From Liolophura sinensis (Eukaryota > Mollusca > Polyplacophora > Chitonida > Chitonidae): a stretch of DNA of 52,000 nt. The notes below the pieces were generated by a model, which was not told the origin of the DNA, made no database searches, and saw only the letters and a program-made list of their open reading frames with translations. This document shows positions 36,831 to 49,952 of this stretch, piece after piece. Position 1 is the stretch's first letter. Each line of letters starts with the position of its first letter. The position numbers and the translations under genes were made by a program. Where the stretch lies: NCBI RefSeq assembly GCF_032854445.1, contig NW_027018250.1, forward strand, positions 1 to 52,000, given 5' to 3'.

Positions 36831-39800
36831 TAATTTTGTAACTGAGCATGCTATTATATTGATTACAATGATGATTTTGTAACAGTTGACGCTATTATAA
36901 TGATTACAATGTTCACCTTGTAACTGAGCATGCTATTATAATGATTTAAATGTTCACCTTGTCACTTAACGTGCTGTTATAATAATTTTAATGTTCATTT
37001 TGTAACTGAACACGGTATTAGGTTATTATAATGTTCAACTTGTAACTGAGTATGCTTTTATAATAATTGCAATGTTCATCTTGTAACTGAACATTCTATT
37101 ATAATGATTTCAATGTTCATTTTGTAACTGAACACGCTATTAAATTATTACAATGTTCATCCTGTAACTGAACATGCTATTATAATGATTACAATGTTCA
37201 TCTTGTAACTGAGCATGCTATTATAATGATTACAATGTTCACCTTGTAACTCACCACATTATTATAATGATTACAATGTTCATCTTGTAACTAAAAATGA
37301 TATTGTAATGATTACAATGTCCATTTTGCAACTGAGCATGCTTGTATTCTGATTACAATGTTCACCTTGCAACTGATGATGTTTTTATAATGATTACAAT
37401 GTTCATCATGTAACTGAACATACAATTATAAGGATTACAATGTTCACTTTGTAACTGAACATGCTATTACAATGATTACAATGTTCATCTTGTAACTGAA
37501 CATGCTATTATGTCGATTACAATCTTCATCTTGCAACTGAGCATGATATTATAATGATTACAATGTTCATCTTGTAATTGAACGTGCTAATATAATGAAT
37601 ACAATGTTCATTTTGTAACTGATGATGTTTTTATAATGTTACAATATTCATCTTGTAACTGAATATGCTAATGTAATGATTACAATGTCCATTTTGCAAC
37701 TGAGCATGCTTTTATACTGATTAAAATGTCCACCTTGTAACTGAACATGCTATTATAATGATTTAAATGTTCATCTTGTAACTGAGCATGTTTTTATAAT
37801 GATTACAATGTTCACCTTGTAACTGAACATGCTTTTATAATGATTACAATGTTCATCTTGTAATTGAACGTGCTAATATATTGAATACAATGTTTTTTTT
37901 TGTAACTGATGATGTTATTATAATGATTACAATATTCATCTTGTAAGTTAATATGCTAATGTAATGATTACAATGTCCATTTTGCAACTGACAATGCTTT
38001 TATACTAATTACAATGTTCACCTTGTCACTGATGATGTTTTTATAATGATTACAATGTTCATCTTGTAACTACATATGCTATAATACTGATTACAATGTT
38101 CATGTTGTAATGAAATATGCTAATATAGTAACTGCAATATTAATTTTGTAACTGAGCATGCTATTATATTGATTACAATGATGATTTTGTAACCGTTGAC
38201 GCTATTATAATGATTACAATATTAATTTTGTAACTGAGCATGCTATTATACTGATTGCAATGTTCATCTTGTAACTGAACATGCTATTATAATGATTACA
38301 ATGTTCATGTTGTAACTGAACATGCTGTTATACTGATAACAATGTTCATCTTGTAACTGGGCATACTAGTATAATGATTACAATGTTCATTTTGTAACTG
38401 AGCATGCTATTATACTGATTACAATTTTTATCTTTTAATTGAGCATGCTATTATAATAATTACATTGCTCATCTTGTATTTGAGCAAGCTATTATAATTA
38501 TTACAATGTTCATCTTGTAATTGAGCATACTAGTATAATGATTACAATGTTAATTTTGTAACTGAGCATGCTTTTTTACTGATTACAATGTTCATCTTGT
38601 AATTGAGCATGCTATTATAATGATTACAATGTTCATGTTGTAACTGAACATGCTATTATACTGATAACAATGTTCATCTTGTAACTGAACATAACATTAC
38701 AATAATTACAATGTTCATTTTGTAACTGAATATGCTATTATATTGATTACAATGTTCATCTTGTAACTGAACATCCTAATATAATGATTACAATGTTTAT
38801 CTGGTAGCTGAGTGAGTGCTTGGGTTTTAACGTCGTTCTCTCTGGTAACTGAACATGTTATTATAATGATTACAATGTTCATCTTGTAACTGAGCATACT
38901 AGTATAATGATTACATTGTTAATTTTGTAACTAAGCATGCTATTATACTGATTACAATGTTCATCTTGTAATTGAGCATGCTATTATAATGAATACAATG
39001 TTTATGTTGTTACTGAACATGCTATTATACTGATAACAATGTTCATCTTGTAACTAAGCATGATATTATAATAATTACAATGTTCATTTAGTAAGTGAAC
39101 ATGCTATTATAATAATTACAATGTTCATCTTGTAACTGAACGTCCTAATATGATGATTACAATGATCATCTTGTAAGTAAACATGTTATTATAATGATTA
39201 CAATGTTCACCTTGTAAATGAACATGCCATTACAATAACTAAAATATTTATCTTGTAACTGAACATGCTATTATATCAATTACAATCCTCACGTTTCAAC
39301 TAAACGTGCTAATATAATGATTACAATGTTTATCTTGTAACTGAAGATGCTATTATAATAATTACAAAGGGTGTCTTGTAACTGAACGTGCTATTATAGT
39401 AATTACAATAATCACCTTGTAACTGAACATGCTATTATAATGATTACAATGTTCACCATGTCACTAAAAGTGATATTATAATAGTTTTAATGTTCATTTT
39501 GTAACTGAACACGGTATTAGGTTATTGCAATGTTCATCCTGTAACCGAATATGCTATTATAATGATTACAATGTTCATCTTGTAACTGAGCATGCTATTA
39601 CAATGATTACAGTGTTCATCTTGTAACTGACCATGCTGTTATTATGATTACAATGTTCATCTTGTAACTGAACATGCTAAAATAATGATTACAATGTTCA
39701 TTTTGCAACAGAACATGCTTTTATACTGATTACAATCTTCATCTTGCAACTGAGCATGATATTATAATGATTACAATGTTCATCTTGTAATTGAACGTGC

Positions 39801-41412
39801 TAATATAATGAATACAGTGTTCATTTTGTAACTGATGATGTTATTATAATGTTACAATATTCATCTTGTAACTGAATATGCTAATGTAATGATTACAATG
39901 TCCATTTTGCAACTGAGCATGCTTTTATACTGATTAAAATGTCCACCTTGTAACTGAACATGCTATTATAATGATTTAAATGTTCATCTTGTAACTGAGC
40001 ATGTTTTTATAATGATTACAATGTTCACCTTGTAACTGAACATGCTTTTATAATGATTACAATGTTCATCTTGTAATTGAACGTGCTAATATAATGAATA
40101 CAATGTTTATTTTGTAACTGATGATGTTATTATAATGATTACAATATTCATCTTGTAACTGATGTTTTTATAATGATTACAATGTTCATCTTGTAACTAC
40201 ATATGCTACAATAATGATTACATTGTTCATCTTGTAAAAAAATATGCTAATATAATGATTGCAATATTCATTTTGTAACTGAGCATGCTATTTTATTGAT
40301 TACAATGATGATTTTGTAACAGTTGACGCTATTATAATGATTACAATGTTTACTTTGTAACTGAACATGCTATTACAATGATTACAATGTTCATCTTCTA
40401 ACTGAACATGCTATTATGTCGGTTACAATCTTCATCTTGTAACTGAAAATGATATTATAATGATAACAATGTTTATCTTGCTACTGTGCATGCTATTATA
40501 ATGATTACAATGTTCACTTCGTACCTGAACATGCTAATTTAACTATTACAATGTTCATCTTGTAACTGGGCATGTTTTTATAATGATTACAATGTTCATC
40601 TTGTAACTGGGCAGGCTATTGTAATGATGACAATGTTCACCTTGTTACTGAGCACATTATTATAATGATTACAATGTTCATCTTGTAACTGAATATGCTA
40701 TTGTAATCATTACAATGTCCATTTTGCAACTGAGCATGCTTGTATACTGATTACAATGTTCACCTTGCAACTGATGATGTTTTTATAATGATTACAATGT
40801 TCATCTTGTAACTGAACATGCAATTATAAGGATTATAATGTTCACTTTGTAACTGAACATGCTATTATAATGATTACAATGTTCATCTTTTAAAAAAACA
40901 TGCTATTATGTCGATTACAATCTTCATCTTGCAACTGAGCATGATTTTATAATGATTACAATGTTCATCTTGTAATTGAACGTGCTAATATAATGAATAC
41001 AATGTTCATTTTGTAACTGATGATGTTATTTTAATGATTACAATATTCATCTTGTAACTGAATATGCTAATGTAATGATTACAATGTCCATTTTGCAACT
41101 GAGCATGCTTTTATAGTGATTACAATGTTCACCTTGTAACTGATGATGTTTTTATAAGGATTACAATGTTCATCTTGTAAATACATATGCTATAATAATG
41201 ATTACAATGTTCATCTTCTAACTGAATATGCTATTGTAATGATTACAATGTCCATTTTGCAACTGAGCATGCTTGTATACTGATTACAATGTTCACCTTG
41301 CAACTGATGATGTTTTTATAATGATTACAATGTTCACTTTGTAACTGAACATGCTATTACAATGATTACAATGTTCATCTTGTAACTGAACATGCTATTA
41401 TGTCGATTACAA
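36831..41412 (+). repeat. Super-repeat C, truncated (about 4.6 kb)
   Basis: Matches B from its start with an offset of 8,922-8,923. At 41413 (GATTACAATGCTCATCTTAT) it switches to the order found at about 570-720. The missing half includes the 1,350-bp pair. Confidence 0.9.
38812..38840 (-). mobile_element. 29-bp SINE stub, super-repeat C
   Basis: Same insert; duplications at 38800-38811 and 38841-38852. Confidence 0.85.
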
Positions 41413-43011
41413 TGCTCATCTTATAACTACATATGCTATAATAATGATTACAATATTCATCTTGTAATGAAATATGCTAATATAATGATTGCAATATTCA
41501 TTTTGTAACTAGGCATGCTATTATATTGATTACAATGATGATTTTGTAACAGTTGACGCTATTATAATGATTACAATGTTCACCTTGTAACTGAGCACAT
41601 TATTATAATGATTACAATGTTCATCTTGTAACTGAGCACATTATTATAATGATTACAATGTTCATCTTGTATCTGAATATGCTATTGTAATGATTACAAT
41701 GACCATTTTGCAACTGAGTATGCTTGTATTCTAATTACAATGTTCACCTTGCAACTGATGATGTTTTTATAATGATTACAATGTTCATCTTGTAACTGAA
41801 CATACAATTATAAGGATTACAATGTTCACTTTGTAACTGAACATGCTATTAGAATGATTACAATGTTCATCTTGTAACTGAACATGCTATTATGTCGATT
41901 ACAATCTTCATCTTGCAACTGAGCATGATATTATAATGATTACAATGTTCATCTTGTAATTGAACGTGCTAATATAATGAATACAGTGTTCATTTTGTAA
42001 CTGATGATGTTATTATAATGTTACAATATTCATCTTGTAACTGAATATGCTAATGTAATGATTACAATGTCCATTTTGCAACTGAGCATGCTTTTATACT
42101 GATTAAAATGTCCACCTTGTAACTGAACATGCTATTATAAGGATTTAAATGTTCATCTTGTAACTGAGCATGTTTTTATAATGATTACAATGTTCACCTT
42201 GTAACTGAACATGCTTTTATAATGATTACAATGTTCATCTTGTAATTGAACGTGCTAATATAATGAATACAATGTTCATTTTTTAACTGATAATGTTATT
42301 ATAATGATTACAATATTCATCTTCTGACTGAATATGCTAATGTAATGATTACAATGTCCATTTTGCAAATGAGCATGCTTGTATACTGATTGCAATGTCC
42401 ACCTTGTAACTGAACATGCTATTATAATGATTACAATGTTCATCTTGTAATTGAACGTGCTAATATAATGAATACAATGTTCATTTTGTAACTGATGATG
42501 TTATTATAATGATTAAAATATTCATCTTGTAACTGAATATTCTAAAGTAATGATTATAATGTCCATTTTGCAACTGAGCATGCTTTTATACTGATTACAA
42601 TGTTCACTTTGTAACTGATGATGTTCTTATAATGATTACAATGTTCATCTTGTAACTACATATGCTATAATAATGATTACATTGTTTATTTGTAATAAAA
42701 TATGCTAGTATAATGATTGCAATATTCATTTTGTAACTGAGCATGCTATTATATTGATTACAATGATGATTTTGTAACCGTTGACGCTATTATAATGATT
42801 ACAATGTTTACTTTGTAACTGAACATGCTATTACAATGATTACAATGTGCATCTTGTAACTGAACATGCTATTATGTCGATTACAATCTTCATCTTGTAA
42901 CTGAAAATGATATTATAATGATAACAATGTTTATCTTGCAACTGAGCATGCTATTATAATGATTACAATGTTCACCTTGTAACTGAACATGCTAATTTAT
43001 CTATTACAATG
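41413..43011 (+). repeat. Junction zone of mixed monomer order
   Basis: Begins with the order seen from about 580 (GCTCATCTTATAACTACATA, offset 40,834), then passes to 7-mer type order near 41.9-42.6 kb. It looks like a mosaic of pieces found elsewhere in the window and contains nothing but satellite. Confidence 0.7.
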
Positions 43012-46000
43012 TTCATCTTGTAACTGAGCAGGCTATTGTAATGATCACAATGTTCACCTTGTAACTGAGCACATTATTATAATGATTACAATGTTCATCT
43101 TGTAACTAAATATGCTATTGTAATGATTACAATGTCCATTTTGCAACTGAGCATGCTTGTATACTGATTACAATGTTCACCTTGCAACTGATGATGTTTT
43201 TATCATGATTACAATGTTCATCTTGTAACTGGGCAGGCTATTGTAATGATGACAATGTTCACCTTGTAACTGAGCACATTATTATAATGATTACAATGTC
43301 CATTTTGCAACTGAGCATGTTTTTATACTGATTACAATGTTCACCTTGTAACTGATGATGTTTTTATAAGGATTACAATGTTCATCTTGTAAATACATAT
43401 GCTATAATAATGATTACAATGGTTATCTTGTAACTGAATATGTTATTGTAATGATTACAATGTCCATTTTGCAACTGAGCATGCTTGTATACTGATAACA
43501 ATGTTCACCTTGCAACTGATGATGTTTTTATAATGATTACAATGTTCACTTTGTAACTGAACATGCTATTATGTCGATTACAATCTTCATCTTGCAACTG
43601 AGCATGATATTATAATGATTACAATGTTCATCTTGTAATTGAACGTGCTAATATAATGAATACAATCTTCATTTTGTAATTGATGATGTTATTATAATGA
43701 TTACAATATTCATCTTGTAACTGAATATGCTAATGTAATGATTACAATGTCCATTTTCCAACTGAGCATGGTTTGATACTGAATGCAATGTCCACCTTGT
43801 AACTGAACATGCTATTATAATGATTACAATGTTCATCTTGTAACTGACCATGTTTTTATAATGATACAATGTTCACCTTGTAACTGAACATGCTTTTATA
43901 ATGATTACAATGTTCATCTTGTAATTGAACGTGCTAATATAATGAATACAATGTTTATTTTGTAACTGATGATGTTATTACAATAATTACAATATTCATC
44001 TTGTAAGTGAATATGCTAATGTAATGATTACAATGTCCATTTTGCAACTGAGCATGCTTTTATACTGATTACAATGTTCACCTTGTAACCGATGATTATT
44101 TTATAATAATTACAATGTTCATCTTGTAACTACATATGCTATAATAATTATTACAATGTTCATCTTGTAATGATAATATGCTAATATAATGATTGCAATA
44201 TTCATTTTTTAACTGAGCATGCTATTATATTGATTACAATGATGATTTTGTAACCGTTGACGCTATTATAATGATTACAATGTTTACCTTGTAACTGAGC
44301 ACGCTATTGTAATGATTACAATGTTCACCTTGTAACTGAGCACATTATTATAATGATTACAATGTTCACCTTGTACCTGAATATGCTATTGTAATGATTA
44401 CAATGTCCATTTTGCAACTGAGCATGCTTGTATACTGATTACAATGTTCACCTTGCAACTGATGATGTTTTTATAATCATTACAATGTTCATCATGTAAC
44501 TGAACATGCAATTATGAAGATTACATGGTTCACTTTGTAACTGAACATGCTATTACAATGATTACAATGTTCATCTTGTAACTGAACATGCTATTATGTC
44601 GATTACAATCTTCATCTTGCAACTGAGCATTATATTATAATGATTACAATGTTAATCTTGTAATTGAACGTGCTAATATGATGAATACAATGTTCATTTT
44701 GTAACTGATGATGTTATTATAATGATTACAATATTCATCTTGTAACTGAATATGCTAATGTAATGATTACAATGTCCATTTTGCAACTGAGCATGCTTTT
44801 ATACTGATTACAAAGTCCACCTTGTAACTGAACATGCTATTTTAATGGTTACAAGGTTCATCTTGTAAATGAGCATGTTTTTATAATGATTACAATGTTC
44901 ACCTTGTAACTGAACATGCTATTATAATAATGACAATGTTCATTTTGTAAATGAGCACGCTATTATACTGTTTACAATGTTCATCTTGTAACTGAGCATG
45001 CTATTACAATGATTACAATGTAACTGAACATGCAATTATAATAATTACAATGTTTATCTTGCAACTGAACATGCAATTATAAGGATTATATTGTTCACTT
45101 TGTAACTGAACATGCTATTACAATGATTACAATGTTCATCTTGTAATTGAACATGCTTTTATAATGATTACAATGTTCCTCTTGTAATTGAACGTGCTAA
45201 TATAATGAATACAATTTTCATTTTGTAATTGATGATGTTATTATAATGATTACAATATTCATCTTGTAACTGAATATGCTAATGTAATGATTACAATGTC
45301 CATTTTCCAACTGAGCATGGTTTGATACTGAATGCAATGTCCACCTTGTAACTGAACATGCTATTATAATGATTACAATGTTCATCTTGTAACTGAGAAT
45401 GTCTTTATAATGATTACAATGTTCACCTTGTAACTGAACATGCTTTTATAATGATTACAATGTTCATCTTGTAATTGAACGTGCTAATATAATGAATACA
45501 ATGTACATTTTGTAACTGATGATGTTATTATAATGATTACAATGTTCATCTTGTAAGTGAATATGCTAATGTAATGATTACAATGTCCATTTGCAATGAG
45601 TATGCTTTTATACTGATTACAATGTTCACCTTGAAACTGATGATGTTTTATAATGATTACAATGTTCATCTTGTAACTAGATATGCTATAATAATGATTA
45701 CAATGTTCATCTTGTAATGAAATATGCTAATATCATGATTGAAATATTTATTTTGTAACTGAGCATGCCATTATATTGATTACAATGATGATTTTGTAAC
45801 CGTTGACGCTCTTATAATGATTACAATGTTTACTTTGTAATTGAACGTGCTAATACAATGTATACAATGTTCATTTTGTAACTGATGATGTTGTTATAAT
45901 TATTACAGAATTCATCTTGTAACTGAATATGCTAATGTAATGATTACAATGTCCATTTCGCAACTGAGCATGCTTTTATACTGATTACAATGTCCACCTT

Positions 46001-47127
46001 GTAACTGAACATGCTAATATAATGATTACAATGTTCATCTTGTAACTGAGCATGTTTTTATAATGATTACAATGTTCACCTTGTAACTGAACATGCTATT
46101 ATAGTAATTACAAAAATCACCTTGTAACTGAACATGCTATTATAATGATTACAATGTTCACCATGTCACTGAAAGTGATATTATAATAGTTTTAATGTTC
46201 ATTTTGTAACTGAGCACGGTATTAGGTTATTGCAATGTTCATCCTGTAACCAAATATGCTATTATAATGATTACAATGTTCATCTTGTAACTGAGCATGC
46301 TATTACAATGATTACAATGTTCATCTTGTAACTGACCATGCTGTTGTTATGATTACAATGTTTATCTTGTAACTGAACAGGCTAATATAATGATTACAAT
46401 ATTCATTTTGCAACTGAACATGCTTTTTTACTGATTACAATGTTCATCTTGTAACTACATATGCTATAATAATGAATACAATGTTCATCTTGTAATAAAA
46501 TATGCTAATATAATGATTGCAATATTCATTTTGTAACTGAGCATGATATTATATTAATTACAATAATGATTTTGTAACCGTTGACGCTATTATAATGATT
46601 ACAATGTTCACCTTGTAACTGAGCATGCTAATATAATGATTTAAATGTTCACCTTGTCACTGAACGTGCTATTATAATAATTTTAATAATTTTATAATGA
46701 TTTCAATGTTCATTTTGTAACTGAACACGCTATTAAATTATTACAATGTTCATCCTGTAACTAAACATGCTATTATAATGATTACAATGTTCATCTTGTA
46801 ACTGAGCACGCTATTGTAATGATTACAATGTTCATCTTGTAACTGAGCACATTATTATAATGATTACAATGTTCATCTTGTAACTAAATATGTTATTGTA
46901 ATGATTACAATGTCCATTTTGCAACTGAGCATGCTTGTATACTGATTACAATGTTCACCTTGCAACTGATGATGTTTTTATAATGATTACAATGTTCATC
47001 TTGTAATTGAACATGCAATTATAAGGATTACAATGTTCACTTTGTAACTGAACATGCTATTACAATGATTACAATGTTCATCTTGTAACTGAACATGCTA
47101 TTATGTCGATTACAATCTTCATCTTGC
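43012..47127 (+). repeat. 4.1-kb segment shared with the left flank (about 2830-6812)
   Basis: Monomer order matches 2830-6812. Offsets drift from 40,182 (ACTGAGCAGG at 2841 and 43023) through 40,141 (3528 and 43669) and 40,418 (5701 and 46119) to 40,315 (6786 and 47101) by gain and loss of about whole monomers. It ends exactly at the orientation switch. Confidence 0.85.
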
Positions 47128-47264
47128 AATTAATATTTTAATTATTACACTAGTATGCCCAGTTACAAGATGAACATTGTAATCAGTATAATAGCGTGCT
47201 CAGTTACAAGATGAGCAATGTAATCATTATAATAGCATGTTCAGTTACCAGATGAACATTGTAA
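47128..47264 (-). repeat. Inverted satellite, short block
   Basis: About 3.3 monomers, reversed relative to everything upstream. They match, inverted, the first monomers after the complete island (11544 to about 11,690). Confidence 0.93.
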
Positions 47265-48543
47265 GAATTATTTTTAGAATAAATCGCTTCCAAACTCTGG
47301 TATATTCACCTTAGTTTAACTAAACGCCATCATATCGTATTTATGTTAATTACATGTAATATTTTAATAGGCATGTTCTTAAATCAAATAGCCCTTTGTT
47401 AGGCTGTTTAGCCTTTCAAAACGGAAACTACAGGTATGCATATTTAAGAGAACTTATGTTTGTCCTTTTTTAAAACCATTTTCTTCATTCCTCAATGAAA
47501 AATACATGCATTGTTTCGCACCCCTATTTGCAGCGTTCTGGCAATGGGCCAAATGTGTAGAATACGATATCTGTGAAATTAATCTGACTGCAATAAAATC
47601 AGAAAATTCGACCCCAATTCTTTTATGGTTTTCTCTACGGTTCTTCTATATCGGGACTAGTCTTGCTGACAATGGTAACTGATGCTCGTCGGCAGGTACA
47701 CGTACGTTAATGAGATCAATAACTTTGTCTCTTTCTTTCAGGACAAATATGTAACTTATTAAACTAACGGTTTTGACAGATAAATGTAACAGCTCTGTGA
47801 TCTCATCATGTTAGAAATGAAATAAAAAATGCGATATAGACGTACTTGAGCTCCTAATATGTTTTTTCCAGAGTGCTTACGGTGGACTTCGTTTGGATTC
47901 TGTGAGGGTTTTGATAGGTCTGTTATATGTTAATTGTGTATTACTGAAAACTCGCTCCACTAACATTATATATACAAACATGTATGCTTAAAGCCTTCCT
48001 TTCACTAGGAAATAAAATAGCCTGAGTAGGAGCCTTGTCAGGTGGGGTTATGTATGGGAGGACTAAGGTTTGCCTGAAGTGAAAGACATAGGTACAGTAA
48101 ATGGCGCAGAGACATACATGTCTTTACAGATAAATGTTATCTGATCGTCAGTTGCACAGACCGGCCCGGATAGCACAGTTGGTAGAGCGTCCGCTTCGGG
48201 ACCGGTAGATCCAGGATCAATCCTTGGTCGAGTCACACCTAAGACTTTAAAAGAGGAAGTTGTGACTTCCTCGTTTGGCGTTCAGCATGAAGGGGGATAG
48301 TGCAACGACTGGTTGACCCGTTTCAGTATAATGGCTCGGGCGGGGCGGCTTACTTGCCTTCGGTAAGTCGTCTCAGTGATGCAGCACTAAATAAAAGAGC
48401 GGTGAAAATCCGTCCTGCAACAAGGAGGCACATTAAACGTGCATGCACCCTAATGATTCCTTCGTCGTCATATGACTGAAAAATTGTTGTGTACGACGTT
48501 AAACCCCAAGCACTCACTCACTCAGTTGCACAGCGACATACAT
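47265..48543 (-). other. Inverted partial island, copy 3
   Basis: Reverse complement of the island from 11543 back to about 10,271, including its right unassigned part, the right 50-bp repeat, the SINE and the target-site duplication. It stops at CGACATACAT, where satellite starts (ACAAGATGAAG, 48544). A few percent divergent from the forward islands, hence older than the 7,777-bp duplication. Confidence 0.92.
48160..48521 (+). mobile_element. tRNA-derived SINE, copy 3
   Basis: 362 bp; A box TAGCACAGTTGG at 48171-48182 and degenerate B box at 48214-48223. Target-site duplications TCAGTTGCACAG at 48148-48159 and 48522-48533. It differs from the forward copies by one fewer CACT unit in the tail (-4) and one extra G (+1), accounting for 365 versus 362 bp. 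It is the same insertion event as copies 1 and 2. Confidence 0.88.
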
Positions 48544-49952
48544 ACAAGATGAAGATTGTAATCGACATAATAGCATGTTCAGTTACAAAATGAACATTGT
48601 AATCATTGTAATAGCATGTTAAGTTACAAAGTGAACATTGTAATCCTTATAATTGCATGTTCAGTTACAAGATGAACATTGTAATCATTATAAAAACATC
48701 ATCAGCTGCAAGGTGAACATTGTAATCAGTATACAAGCATGCTCAGTTGCAAAATGGACAATGTAATCATTACAATAGCATATTCAGTTACAAGATGAAC
48801 ATTGTAATCATTACATTAGCATATTCACTTACAAGATGAATATTGTAATCATTATAATAACATCATCAGTTACAAAGTAAACATTGTATTCATTATATTA
48901 GCACGTTCAATTACAAGATGAACATTGTAATCATTATAAAAGCATGTTCAGTTACAAGGTGAACATTGTAATCTTTATAAAATCATGCTCAGTTACAAGA
49001 TGAACATTCTAATCATTATAATAGCATGTTCAGTTACAAGGTGGACATTGTAAGTATAAAAGCATGCTCAGTTGCAAAATGGACATTGAAATCATTACAT
49101 AAGCATATTTAGTTACAAGATGAATATTGTAATCATTATAATAACATCATCAGTTACAAAATGAACATTGTATTCAATATATTAGCATGTTCAATTACAA
49201 GATGAACATTGTAATCATTATAATATCATGCTCAGTTGCAAGATAAAGATTGTAATCGACATAATAGCATGTTCAGTTACAAGATGAACATTGTAATCAT
49301 TGTAATAGCATGTTCAGTTACAAAGTGAACATTGTAATCCTTATAATTGCATGTTGAGTTACAAGATGAACGTTGTAATCATTATAAAAACATCATCAGT
49401 TCCTAGGTGAACATTGTAATCAGTATACAAGCATGCTCAGTTGCAAAATGGACATTGTAATCATTGCAATAGCATATTCAGTTACAAGGTGAACATTGCA
49501 ATCATTATAATAATGTGCTCAGTTACAAGGAGAACATTGAAATCATTACAATAGCGTGCTCAGTTACAAGGTGAACATTGTAATCATTATAAAAACATGC
49601 CCAGTTACAAGATGAACATTGTAATAGTTAAAATAGCATGCTCAAATACAAGATGAGCAATGTAATCATTATAATAGCATGCTCAATTACAAGATGAAAA
49701 TTGTAATTCGTATAATAGCATGTTCAGTTACAACATGAACATTGTAATCATTATAATAGCATGTTCAGTTACAAGATGAACATTGTAATCAGTATAATAG
49801 CATGCTCAGTTACAAAATTAATATTTTAATTATTACACTAGTATGCCCAGTTACAAGATGAACATTGTAATCAGTATAATAGCGTGCTCAGTTACAAGAT
49901 GAGCAATGTAATCATTATAATAGCATGTTCAGTTACCAGATGAACATTGTAA
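48544..49952 (-). repeat. Inverted satellite between the inverted islands
   Basis: 1.4 kb of monomers on the - strand; no other feature. Its last 137 bp (49816-49952) repeat 47128-47264 at +2,688. Confidence 0.96.

Larger units (their letters stand above)
18925..47127 (+). repeat. 41-bp satellite array, main 28-kb block
   Basis: Unbroken satellite in + orientation, about 690 monomers, with no island or gene. The only foreign sequence seen is three copies of the 29-bp SINE stub. It comprises a short lead (18925-19150, matching the order near 25,350-25,560), super-repeats A, B and truncated C, a junction zone (41413-43011) resembling 580 onward and 7-mer order, and a segment copied from the left flank (43012-47127). 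Confidence 0.97.

Noticed and set aside
48160-48240. Functional tRNA gene
   Set aside because: The tRNA-like start belongs to a SINE: it continues without a terminator into the SINE body, has a degenerate B box, and lies within target-site duplications.
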